Source: Fermentibacter danicus | GTDB lineage: Bacteria > Fermentibacterota > Fermentibacteria > Fermentibacterales > Fermentibacteraceae | Assembly: GCA_001618615.1 (NCBI GenBank) | Contig: LKHB01000169.1 | Coordinates: forward strand, 1-38,530 | Direction: 5' to 3' | DNA: 38,530 nt | Shown: positions 8,124 through 15,190 of the stretch, piece by piece | Numbering within the stretch: position 1 is the first letter of the stretch | Layout of the letters: each line of letters begins with the position of its first letter | Notes under the pieces: model-generated | Told to the model about the DNA's origin: nothing | Databases searched by the model: none | Seen by the model: the letters and a program-made list of their open reading frames with translations, nothing else | Translations under genes and position numbers: made by a program

Positions 8124-9344
8124 TCAGGCGCCCGGCTGCTCCTGATCCAGCGCGGGGATCAGGCTGTCGATGGGCGTGTTCATGTTCTCGAGCATCCAGA
8201 TCGCGTCGTCGGTCAGCTCGGAATCGGGGAAGCGCTCGATCATCTCGGTGAAGGCGGCGCTGGCGGCGGCCGAGTCGTGGAGGTATTCGCTGTAGGTGAA
8301 CCCGATGAGGAAGCTCGCCTGATACGCGGTGGAATCCTCCGGGAACCTCTCCAGGAACAGCCTGAAGTAGGATATGGCCGTCTCGGGGCTGGACTGCATC
8401 ATGTTCTGGGCCATCATCATGAGTGAATCGGCAGGCACGTCCGGACCCGGCAGGAATGCGTCCTCGTTTATGGAAACGGCATACTTCTCGCGGAGGCTCG
8501 GGATGAGTTCATCGCGGAAGTAGCTGTTCACCATGGCCGGTTTGAGCGTGTTGATGATGGACTCGCGGACCTCCTCGATAGGCCTGGATCCCTCGGGGCG
8601 GCTGTCGATGACCTGGATCAGGACTATGCCGAGGTCGGTGGTGAAGGGTCCTGCCAGAGTCCCCGGAGCGGCTGCGAAGAGGGCGGCCGAGATTTCCTCC
8701 TGGAGGCCCAGATAGGGCAGGGGGGAATCGACGGTTATCCAGCCGAGATCCCCGCCGACGCCCGCCGTGGGGGCGTGTTCGCTCAGCTCGATGGCGGTGC
8801 TGTCGAAGGGCTGACCTGCCTGGATGTCGGCCATAGCGGCGTCGATGACGGCGGGATCGGCCGCCAGGATCATCGCGGCATGGACCTGGGCGCCCTGGTA
8901 GTAGATGTCCATGGCGTGCAGATCGTAATAGGCCTGGATCGCCGAATCGGGGACGACGACCGAGTTGATGACCTGATCCTCGTAGAAGACTTGGATCAGA
9001 GCCCTGACCCTGGTGTCCTCGACATGCTGCATGGCGATCTCGACCTGCGCCTGGACGAAGGAATCGCTGTCCAGACCTGCCTCCTCGGCTGCCTGGAGAA
9101 GGAGTTCACGCTCGACCAGATGATCGAGGAGTATGCGCTGACCCTCGGGCGTCTCGAAGCTGGCCCTCTGGTATGGAGGTATGAGTTCGAGTTCGCGCTT
9201 CAGGGTCTCGTTGGTTATCTGGACGTCGCCGACAGTGGCCAGGACGACCACGGTCGAGTCGGAACCGGACGTCTTCACGCCGGGAGCTCCGCATCCGGCA
9301 GTGACTGCAATGGCAAGGGCGGACAGACAGAAAAGGATCCTCAT
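8124..9344 (-). CDS. Parvulin-type peptidyl-prolyl isomerase lipoprotein (SurA/PpiD-like)
   Basis: A 406-residue periplasmic folding chaperone anchored by lipid. The signal peptide ends in the lipobox VTAGC. An N-terminal SurA-like helical region (about residues 35-150, with ETLKRELELIPPYQRASF and LLDHLVERELLLQAAEEAG) is followed by one PpiC domain. Typical PpiC blocks are VHAAMILAADPAVIDAAMADIQAGQPFDSTA (broken here across the domain), GGDLGWI and GPFTTDLGIVLIQV. A C-terminal TPR-like pair contains AISYFRLFLERFPEDSTAYQ. The start at 9344 is chosen for its ATGA overlap with rpoZ and the GGAGGAG upstream; Met at 9368 is an alternative. It probably assists outer-membrane protein folding. Confidence 0.88.
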   Translation of the reverse strand: MRILFCLSALAIAVTAGCGAPGVKTSGSDSTVVVLATVGDVQITNETLKRELELIPPYQRASFETPEGQRILLDHLVERELLLQAAEEAGLDSDSFVQAQVEIAMQHVEDTRVRALIQVFYEDQVINSVVVPDSAIQAYYDLHAMDIYYQGAQVHAAMILAADPAVIDAAMADIQAGQPFDSTAIELSEHAPTAGVGGDLGWITVDSPLPYLGLQEEISAALFAAAPGTLAGPFTTDLGIVLIQVIDSRPEGSRPIEEVRESIINTLKPAMVNSYFRDELIPSLREKYAVSINEDAFLPGPDVPADSLMMMAQNMMQSSPETAISYFRLFLERFPEDSTAYQASFLIGFTYSEYLHDSAAASAAFTEMIERFPDSELTDDAIWMLENMNTPIDSLIPALDQEQPGA

Positions 9345-9583
9345 ACTGCTCCTCCATGCTGGTCGCAATTATCCCGGTCCACATCCTCGGGCAGACCGTA
9401 TGCGATGAAACCCCTGGCGAGTTCCTCGAGAGCCGTTTCGACGGGTTTGTCCGGCCTGGCTCCCTCTATCAGCGGCGGGGCGCCGGCCTTCAGATGCCGC
9501 ACTCTCTTTGCGGCCGCAAGCGCGAGCAGGTACTGATTCAGACTTGCAGCGGCCTGCTCCTCAATCTGGTAGAAGCTTCTCAT
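9341..9583 (-). CDS. rpoZ: DNA-directed RNA polymerase omega subunit
   Basis: An 80-residue protein matching omega: SLNQYLLALAAAKRVRHLKAG corresponds to the conserved NRYxLxxxxAKRAR block, followed by KPVETALEELARGFI, which is the usual second conserved segment. Omega stabilises the beta-prime subunit during polymerase assembly. The start at 9583 has GGAGGAAG just upstream; a Met at 9613 would lack this fit. The gene ends in an ATGA overlap with the parvulin lipoprotein gene, so the two are translationally coupled, an unusual pairing for rpoZ. The tail beyond residue 66 is not conserved. Confidence 0.85.
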   Translation of the reverse strand: MRSFYQIEEQAAASLNQYLLALAAAKRVRHLKAGAPPLIEGARPDKPVETALEELARGFIAYGLPEDVDRDNCDQHGGAV

Positions 9584-9603
9584 CTTCCTCCATGTGCATG
9601 AGA

Positions 9604-9624
9604 GGGGCCGCACCAGGCGGCCCC
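9604..9624 (-). terminator. 8-bp GC hairpin between the anchored unknown gene and rpoZ
   Basis: GGGGCCGC (9604-9611) and GCGGCCCC (9617-9624) form a perfect stem with a 5-nt loop, about 40 nt past the stop at 9666 and 20 nt before the rpoZ start. There is no T-run, so partial termination or RNA processing is as likely as full termination. Confidence 0.45.
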
Positions 9625-9665
9625 GATATCCTTCCAGTGCCCTTCTGCGCGATGGACGGTGATTG

Positions 9666-10622
9666 CTATTGATCCTGTGCGCGCCGGGCGCGGAACTCGG
9701 TAAGGAAATCCCAGCGGGCGATGTCGATGAGGTTGAGATCCCTCAGATCCACGCGCTGAGTTCCCAGCTCGGAGACGTCCCAGCGGCGTATGACCATCAT
9801 CTGGTCGACATCCGAGGAAAGGGCGCCATCCGGCCTGCTGGGGAACGTGAGGGGATGCCTGAAGGAGACTTCCACCTTCGAGACCTCGGGATCGGAGGTG
9901 GTGTAGCCGATGAAGGTGAACGTCTCGATTACGACGGAGTCTCCCCTTGCGCGCCCGCGTCGGTCGGGATTCTGGTAGAAGACGTAGGTCGTGTCGGGTA
10001 TGGTTTCGAAGCGGTATTCGCCGCCCATGGGATCGACGAGTTCGGCGGTGCTGATTTCAAGATTGGAGAGTTCGGCGGGTGTGAGTACCCAGGGATACCT
10101 GTTGCCGAGATAAGCGGCCTGCTCCTCGCAGACCCTCACGAGGTTGGCCCGTGAGGCGCTCATGCGCCTCATCTCGGCGTACTCGGCAAAGGCCACGCGC
10201 CTGAAGGTGGGAGCCCAGTCGGCCTCCATGAACAGCGAGTCCGGATATTCCTTCTCGATCAGACCGCCGACAACGCCCCCATGCCGTTCGATGTTGTTGC
10301 AGGATATGGCGAACTGGGATCCGAGGGCGAGCTTGGGGTCGTACAGATACATGGAATCACGCAGCGCCTCGTTTGCCCAGATGCTGGGGCATACGGCCAC
10401 GCTCTCGGGAAGGGATGCGTACTCGAGAAGCGCCGGCAGGTCGGGGGCTATCGAGCCTTCGTTGTTGTACATGTAATCGATCTCGGCGGTAGCGAGCTCC
10501 TGGAGATGAACCCGGCAGAGATCCCTGGGAATTCTCTGGGACTGTACTCTGTCATAGATTCGGTAGATCAACAGGGCAGCAAGCAGTACGATGAGTACCC
10601 TGACCAGAAGCTTGCCTTTCAT
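9666..10622 (-). CDS. Membrane-anchored protein of unknown function
   Basis: A 318-residue protein with one N-terminal membrane helix (LLVRVLIVLLAALLIYRIYD, residues about 5-24) and a large exported domain. I do not recognise a family. The exported part seems to hold two related units. Each begins with a helix around a Cys followed by a Pro-rich proline/leucine segment (CRVHLQELATAEIDYMYNNEG near residue 36, broken here, and NLVRVCEEQAAYLGNRYPWV near residue 159), a little like pseudopilin globular domains. The start at 10622 follows GGAGGG and places the hydrophobic segment at the N-terminus; an in-frame Met at 10697 lies in the promoter region. The gene has its own good promoter. Confidence 0.8.
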   Translation of the reverse strand: MKGKLLVRVLIVLLAALLIYRIYDRVQSQRIPRDLCRVHLQELATAEIDYMYNNEGSIAPDLPALLEYASLPESVAVCPSIWANEALRDSMYLYDPKLALGSQFAISCNNIERHGGVVGGLIEKEYPDSLFMEADWAPTFRRVAFAEYAEMRRMSASRANLVRVCEEQAAYLGNRYPWVLTPAELSNLEISTAELVDPMGGEYRFETIPDTTYVFYQNPDRRGRARGDSVVIETFTFIGYTTSDPEVSKVEVSFRHPLTFPSRPDGALSSDVDQMMVIRRWDVSELGTQRVDLRDLNLIDIARWDFLTEFRARRAQDQ

Positions 10623-10674
10623 CAGATATCCCTCCACGGAGCGCTTTTGGCAAACACCGCCAACAGTTTTTAAG

Positions 10675-10704
10675 AATCTATTGGCGATTCTTTCCACCTG
10701 TCAA
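10675..10704 (-). promoter_or_regulatory. Sigma-70 promoter for the anchored unknown gene (and rpoZ)
   Basis: On the minus strand, TTGACA (10699-10704), an 18-nt spacer and TAGATT (10675-10680) lie just after the YbbR-like gene. The -35 is perfect and the -10 is 4/6. Predicted start near 10668 gives a 45-nt leader. A 7-bp inverted repeat (10672-10678 with 10686-10692) overlaps the -10 and spacer and could be an operator. Confidence 0.65.
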
Positions 10705-10710
10705 GTTGCA

Positions 10711-11385
10711 CTACATGTCCGCGAACGAAACCACGGGGACGGGGCGCGAAACCCTGGCCTCGACCCCGGAGGGCCATGCGGAGAGAAGGGGCGAATCCGT
10801 CTCGACCGCGACTTCCGCACTCTGCTGACCAGCCGTGAGCACCGAGGTTCCCACGCTGTCCACCAGTGATAACATTGCGGCGGGACCGTCCAGTGTCACC
10901 ATCGGCGGATCGACCGACTGCCAGAGGTATCGTGACGGGATCTGCCCCACGGTGGACACTTCCACCGCCACGATCCTCGATGCCATGCTGTCGACCAGAG
11001 CCGTGGCGACGGCCGGTTCGAACCGGGTGACCGCGAGTTCCCTGAACGGATGCCCCCTCCAGCGGATGCCGCCGGGATCGAACGACATCGGAATGGAGGC
11101 CGGGAGAGCGCCGGGATGCGAAGATGCGTTGATCAGGGACACGGTTTCGGGGAATCCGTTGAGCTGGTCCCAGAGGACCCTGGCTCCGCGGCCTTCGAAA
11201 ACGATCGTTACGCTGTCGAGATCCTCCATGTTGCAAAGAACGAGTCCGTCAGCCACCTCGGGCGGCGTTATTCCGGCCCGCTGCTCCACCGTGAAGGTGT
11301 GCGACTGGAGGCCGACAAGCCAGAGTATCACGGCGATGACGACCGGGAGAACGTTCGTGGCGAACCGTCCCGGAATTGCGGGCAT
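10711..11385 (-). CDS. YbbR-like (CdaR-type) membrane-anchored protein
   Basis: A 224-residue protein with one N-terminal membrane helix (NVLPVVIAVILWLVGLQS) followed by beta-rich repeats of YbbR type. The helix ends in the usual LW motif. The exported part has the repeated pattern V-x-V-x-P-x-x-V-x-L-x-G-P, clearest in DPPMVTLDGPAAMLSLVDSV. In Gram-positives YbbR/CdaR regulates the membrane diadenylate cyclase CdaA; no cdaA is visible here, so that role is not supported by context. Start ATG is 1 nt after the stop of the DUF3467 gene, so they are coupled. Confidence 0.72.
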   Translation of the reverse strand: MPAIPGRFATNVLPVVIAVILWLVGLQSHTFTVEQRAGITPPEVADGLVLCNMEDLDSVTIVFEGRGARVLWDQLNGFPETVSLINASSHPGALPASIPMSFDPGGIRWRGHPFRELAVTRFEPAVATALVDSMASRIVAVEVSTVGQIPSRYLWQSVDPPMVTLDGPAAMLSLVDSVGTSVLTAGQQSAEVAVETDSPLLSAWPSGVEARVSRPVPVVSFADM

Positions 11386-11386
11386 G

Positions 11387-11695
11387 CTATTCTTCCGCCG
11401 GGGGAAGGCCGGGCGGGTTCTGGAAACCGATCGCCCCCTGAGGATCGTTGTCTTCCAGTTTGCCGTACTTCGACTCGTAGACCTTTACCTGGCTCTCCAG
11501 CGCGGCGACGAGAGCCTTGATCCTGTGCGGCGAGAGGATGATCCTGGCCTTCAGGCTGGCCGACGGGACGCCGGGCATCTGTCTGGCGAAATCGAGCACG
11601 AACTCGGCACGCGAAAAGCTCACCAGGGCTATGTTGCTGTACACTCCGTCCGCGTCCTCGGGACGGACGTTGATACGCGGCGGTGTTTTGATCAT
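11387..11695 (-). CDS. DUF3467 protein
   Basis: A 102-residue soluble protein with the typical DUF3467 pattern: DGVYSNIALVSFSRAEFVLD, then a PG turn, then ARIILSPHRIKALVAALESQ and YESKYG. Members of this family are small, widespread and of unknown function. The start at 11695 has a strong AGGAGGGG 5 nt upstream, while Met at 11752 is farther out and has no support. It is the first gene of the minus-strand unit, divergent from the heptose kinase gene 83 nt away; that gap holds only weak promoter-like boxes (TTGACC near 11746). Confidence 0.87.
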   Translation of the reverse strand: MIKTPPRINVRPEDADGVYSNIALVSFSRAEFVLDFARQMPGVPSASLKARIILSPHRIKALVAALESQVKVYESKYGKLEDNDPQGAIGFQNPPGLPPAEE

Positions 11696-11778
11696 CTTCC
11701 CCTCCTGGAGCGATTGTTTTCGACCTATGCACCACTCTGCGGAGCCGGTCAAGCCCGCAGAATCCCGGCGGAGGCTGG

Positions 11779-12777
11779 ATGGTCCCGATGGATCCGGAGC
11801 CCGTACTGGCCTCGTTCCCGGGCAGAAGACTGCTCGTGATCGGCGACCTCATGCTCGACCGCTATCTGGACGGGCGCGTCGAGAGGATCTCCCCCGAGGC
11901 GCCGGTTCCCGTCGTCTCGATCGAGGCCGGGGGGGCCAGGACGATACCGGGCGGGGCCGCCAACGTCGCCATGAACATCAGATCCCTCGGGGGAGAAGCG
12001 TGTCTCGCCGGGGTGGTCGGCTCCGATCAGGACGGGGAGGAACTCGTACGGATCCTGTCGGACGCAGGCATCTCGTGCGCCGGAGTCGTACATGACGCCG
12101 GAAGGCCGACTACCACCAAGACCCGAGTGGTGAGCGGCAGTCATCAGATCATCAGAATCGACAGGGAGACCTGCGACCCGCTGGCTCCTCCGGCCGGCGG
12201 GGCGCTCCGGCGCTTCATCCTGGACGGCCTCGGCGACTACGACGCCGTCGTGTTCCAGGATTACGACAAGGGCGTGATCGGGAGCGGGCTCATAGCGGAA
12301 GTCATACGGGCGGCGGCCTCCAGGGGCATCCCGGTTACGGTCGACCCCAAGTTCAGGAACTTTTTCCTCTATTCGGGCTGCACCCTGTTCAAGCCGAACC
12401 GCCACGAGACCGCCAGAGCCCTGGGTCGCGAACTGCCCGATCCCGGGTCCGCAATGGAGGCTGCGGTGGAACTCGTCCGCAGGCTCGGAGCGGCCGCAGT
12501 CATGATCACGCTGGGCGAGCAGGGCTCCGTCACCGCCCTCGGAGGTGGAGGCGGGTTCCACAAGCCCACCTTCGCCAAGAGGATATTCGACGTCTCGGGC
12601 GCGGGCGACGCCGTGATCTCGGTGATGAGCCTCTGCCTCGCAGCCGGGGTCGATCTCGAGACGGCGGCCACTATATCGAACCATGCGGCGGCGGCTGTCT
12701 GCGCCAGGCCCGGCGTGCACGCGGTCACTCCGGAGAACATCAGGGAGGAGTGCCGCGAATACTATGCAGGCCCCTGA
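11779..12777 (+). CDS. rfaE1: D-glycero-beta-D-manno-heptose-7-phosphate kinase
   Basis: A 332-residue PfkB/ribokinase-fold enzyme that makes heptose 1,7-bisphosphate for the LPS inner core. Motifs: VIGDLMLDRYLDGRVERISP, APVPVV, PGGAANVAMNIRSLGG, GVVGSDQDGEELVRIL, FQDYDKGVI, TVDPKFRNF, LFKPNRHE and the catalytic signature DVSGAGDA. These match the kinase half of HldE rather than a general sugar kinase. In enterobacteria this domain is fused to the adenylyltransferase; here the partner is the next gene, overlapping by 14 nt. GGAGG precedes the first ATG; Met4 is an alternative start. Confidence 0.95.
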   Translation: MVPMDPEPVLASFPGRRLLVIGDLMLDRYLDGRVERISPEAPVPVVSIEAGGARTIPGGAANVAMNIRSLGGEACLAGVVGSDQDGEELVRILSDAGISCAGVVHDAGRPTTTKTRVVSGSHQIIRIDRETCDPLAPPAGGALRRFILDGLGDYDAVVFQDYDKGVIGSGLIAEVIRAAASRGIPVTVDPKFRNFFLYSGCTLFKPNRHETARALGRELPDPGSAMEAAVELVRRLGAAAVMITLGEQGSVTALGGGGGFHKPTFAKRIFDVSGAGDAVISVMSLCLAAGVDLETAATISNHAAAAVCARPGVHAVTPENIREECREYYAGP

Positions 12778-13246
12778 CGCCGTGAGCGCCTGCGATCCGG
12801 CGGTGGCCAGGTGCCGGCGCGTGCGCAGGGCCGGCCTCACTCTCGTCTTCACCAACGGCTGCTTCGATGTCCTCCACCCCGGGCACCTGCTCATCCTCGA
12901 AACCGCCAGGTCGATGGGCGACTTCCTCGTGGTGGGGCTCAACACTGACAGGTCCGTCAAGGCTCTGAAGGGCCCGGGAAGGCCGGCGGTCCCCCTGTCA
13001 GGCCGTGCCGCCATGCTTGCCGCCCTGGCTCCGGTCGATCTCGTGATACCCTTCGACGAGGACACTCCCGCGAGACTGATCCGCGAGATCAGGCCCCACG
13101 TCCTGGTCAAGGGCGGCGATTACTCCGCCGAAGACGTGGTCGGAGCCGACACGGTCCTCGCCGACGGCGGAAGGGTGGAGATAGTCCCGCTCCTGCCCGG
13201 CTTCTCGACCACCGTTCTCCTGGAAGGCGGCCGGATGCCCAGATGA
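12764..13246 (+). CDS. rfaE2: D-beta-D-heptose 1-phosphate adenylyltransferase
   Basis: A 160-residue nucleotidyltransferase with the cytidylyltransferase-like fold, converting heptose 1-phosphate to ADP-heptose. The conserved FTNGCFDVLHPGHL (with the HxGH nucleotide site), VVGLNTDRSVKALKGPGRP and HVLVKGGDY blocks are intact, as is the ending VPLLPGFSTT. The ATG at 12764 overlaps the kinase gene by 14 nt and has GGAGGAG 13 nt upstream, a little far; an in-frame GTG at 12782 is a second choice. An in-frame Met further upstream (12683) lies inside the kinase gene. It ends in an ATGA overlap with the next gene. Confidence 0.94.
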   Translation: MQAPDAVSACDPAVARCRRVRRAGLTLVFTNGCFDVLHPGHLLILETARSMGDFLVVGLNTDRSVKALKGPGRPAVPLSGRAAMLAALAPVDLVIPFDEDTPARLIREIRPHVLVKGGDYSAEDVVGADTVLADGGRVEIVPLLPGFSTTVLLEGGRMPR

Positions 13247-14808
13247 TCCGCAGGACGGGCTTCGCCCTCGATACGCTCATGGTGACGTGCGTGTCGCTGG
13301 CGGCGAGATCCGCTCTGTTCGCCGGCTTCTCCTCCGCGCCCCTGTTCCTGCATCCACCGGTCGACGGGGCCTGGCATCACCGGTGGGCATCCCTGATAGC
13401 CTCCGGCGACCCGTTCGTATTCGCCCCCTATTTCCGGGCGCCCCTGTATCCCTGGATACTGGGAGCGGTCTATTCGGTCTTCGGAACCTCCGTCACGACC
13501 GGAGCCCTGTTCTCGCTGGCCGTGTCCGTGGCCGGATGCGCACTGTTCCACCGTGCGGCGCTGTCCTTCTGTTCCAGGCGGACGGCTCTTGCAGTCTCCC
13601 TGTGCTGGGCCCTGTGGGCGCCCGCGGTGTTCATGTCCTCGACTCTCCTGATCGAGCCCCTCTATATGACGCTGCTGCTGCTCGCCCTTTATCTGATCTC
13701 GAAGGGCCGTGTCCCGGCCGCGTCCGCCGTGCTGGGTCTGGCTGCGACGGCGAGGCCGGGGGCGATCCTGCTGCTGCCTCTGCTGCTTGTCCTCTCCGGC
13801 GGGCGGAAGGCCCTCAGGCTGCTGCCGGCGCTGCTCCCGATCCTGCTGGTCTGGTGCGTCAACGCGATCAAGGGCGACCCCGGCGTCATCATATCCTCCC
13901 AGGGCGGAATCAACCTGTACCTGGGAAACAGCCCCGACTCGGACGGGATGACCGCCTTCGCCCCCGTGCCTCCGGACGGGCTCACCGTAAGGCCCGACAA
14001 CGTCTGGTCCGCGAGCGTGCGTGGAGCCCCCGCCGGAGCTAGCGAGTCCGGCGTTTCCCGATACTGGACCGGCAGGGCGCTGTCGGCCGCTCTCGACGAT
14101 CCCGCCCGATGGGCCGCCCTGACGGCATGGAAGCTCTTCCTCCTCGTCACCCCCGCCGAGATTCCCGGCAACTACGATCTCTACTACATGCGCGGCCCGG
14201 CCCCGGCGCTCCGGTTCCTGCTCGCGCCTCCGCCGCTCTTCCTTCCATTCTCGCTGCTGCTCCTCCTTCTCCCGGCGGTCCTGGCCGCTGGGAAGGCGGA
14301 CAAGCCCGACCGCACTCTCACGGCCTGGGTCGTCCTGCTGCTGGCCGGCGTCCTGCCGTTCTTCGTGACCTCGCGCTTCAGGCTCCCCGCCGTTCCCTTC
14401 ATCCTGCTCCTCTACGCAAGGAGGCTCGAACGCTCCAGGCCGCGGATCGCCGTGCTGCTCGCCGGAGTGGTTCTGGCCGGGGCCGCATCCTTTGCCTCCA
14501 GAGGTCTCGTGGAGAGGGCTGGAGTCAACATGCCCTTCCAGGACGCGCTGGCCCATGCCGGAGAAGGCGACATGAAGGGTGCCGAGGCGCTGTTCCTGCA
14601 ATCCCTGGACAGGTCGTCGCTGCGTTCCGACCTCAGCATGAACAGGGTCGAGGCCATGCACAACCTCGGGCTGATCGCCGCCAGGCGGGGGGATTTGGAT
14701 GACGCAAGGGGGTGGTGGCTGGCTGCGCTGGATTGTTCTCCCGGCTTCATGCCCTCCCTCGAGGCGCTCGACGCCCTGGAGGCGATCACGGCCGGACGGG
14801 TGCGCTGA
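13243..14808 (+). CDS. Multi-pass membrane glycosyltransferase-like protein (GT-C/ArnT-like) with TPR tail
   Basis: A 521-residue integral membrane protein with about nine to eleven hydrophobic helices (for example residues 8-28, 85-105, 110-150, 180-205 and 320-420). The first loop has HPPVDGAWHHRWASLIASGD followed by APYFRAPLYPWIL. This is the acidic-residue loop and P-x-YP pattern of GT-C lipid-linked sugar transferases of the ArnT/PMT type. The last 80 residues form a TPR-like pair (HAGEGDMKGAEALFLQSLDR; EAMHNLGLIAARRGDLDDAR). It is joined by ATGA overlap to the ADP-heptose genes, so it may add a sugar to lipid A or core on the periplasmic face. Substrate unknown. Confidence 0.8.
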   Translation: MIRRTGFALDTLMVTCVSLAARSALFAGFSSAPLFLHPPVDGAWHHRWASLIASGDPFVFAPYFRAPLYPWILGAVYSVFGTSVTTGALFSLAVSVAGCALFHRAALSFCSRRTALAVSLCWALWAPAVFMSSTLLIEPLYMTLLLLALYLISKGRVPAASAVLGLAATARPGAILLLPLLLVLSGGRKALRLLPALLPILLVWCVNAIKGDPGVIISSQGGINLYLGNSPDSDGMTAFAPVPPDGLTVRPDNVWSASVRGAPAGASESGVSRYWTGRALSAALDDPARWAALTAWKLFLLVTPAEIPGNYDLYYMRGPAPALRFLLAPPPLFLPFSLLLLLLPAVLAAGKADKPDRTLTAWVVLLLAGVLPFFVTSRFRLPAVPFILLLYARRLERSRPRIAVLLAGVVLAGAASFASRGLVERAGVNMPFQDALAHAGEGDMKGAEALFLQSLDRSSLRSDLSMNRVEAMHNLGLIAARRGDLDDARGWWLAALDCSPGFMPSLEALDALEAITAGRVR

Positions 14809-14867
14809 CGGGTCCGCCGGGCTGACGCGATTCCGCGGCCTTCTGGCCCTCCCGCCCTTCCGCTGCG

Positions 14868-14910
14868 CATAATACGAGTCCGCAGCCCTGCTGCGGACTG
14901 CAGGTCGTAT
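14868..14910 (+). promoter_or_regulatory. Nested hairpin in the nifU-like gene leader
   Basis: AGTCCGCAG (14877-14885) pairs perfectly with CTGCGGACT (14891-14899) around a 5-nt loop. ATACGA (14872-14877) can also pair with TCGTAT (14905-14910) as an outer stem with a 5-nt bulge. A -10-like CATAAT (14868-14873) overlaps the left arm but has no good -35. No T-run follows. It may end the glycosyltransferase unit, or be a leader element of the NifU-like gene 32 nt downstream. Confidence 0.45.
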
Positions 14911-14941
14911 CGTAACCGTCACCTCTCAAGGAGATGATGAA

Positions 14942-15190
14942 ATGTCCGGACAGCTCGAGTTCAACGAGGCGAACGTGAGGGCCGGGATCGAAAAGATCCG
15001 CCCGCTGCTGCAGAACGACGGGGGAGACATCGAGTTCGTCGGGCTCTCCGGCAATGTCGTACAGGTGCGCCTGAAGGGTTCATGCTCCGGTTGCGCCTTC
15101 GCGGCCATGACGCTCCAGTTCAGCGTCGAAAAGACTCTCAGGCAGTCCTTCCCCCAGTTGGAGAGGGTGGAGAACGTCCAGGGCGTCTGA
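14942..15190 (+). CDS. NifU C-terminal domain protein (Fe-S cluster carrier)
   Basis: An 82-residue NfuA/NifU-type scaffold. The domain is complete: NVRAGIEKIRPLLQNDGGDIE, then VVQVRLKGSCSGCAFA with the cluster-binding CxxC (about Cys49 and Cys52), then MTLQFSVEKTLRQSFP. Such proteins carry a [4Fe-4S] cluster between subunits of a dimer and deliver it to apo-proteins. AAGGAG lies 8 nt before ATG. It ends at TGA 15188-15190, immediately followed by the open frame of rsmB in the +1 frame. Low-potential Fe-S proteins elsewhere in the window (22835-27296) would be possible clients, which is inference only. Confidence 0.92.
   Translation: MSGQLEFNEANVRAGIEKIRPLLQNDGGDIEFVGLSGNVVQVRLKGSCSGCAFAAMTLQFSVEKTLRQSFPQLERVENVQGV

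Noticed and set aside
11010..11030. GGTTCGAACCGGG, another T-arm-like string
   Set aside because: Inside the YbbR-like gene with no tRNA structure.
13120..14922. Minus-strand open frame of about 600 codons
   Set aside because: Low-complexity Gly/Arg/Gln-rich translation antisense to the membrane glycosyltransferase; no motifs or ribosome site.
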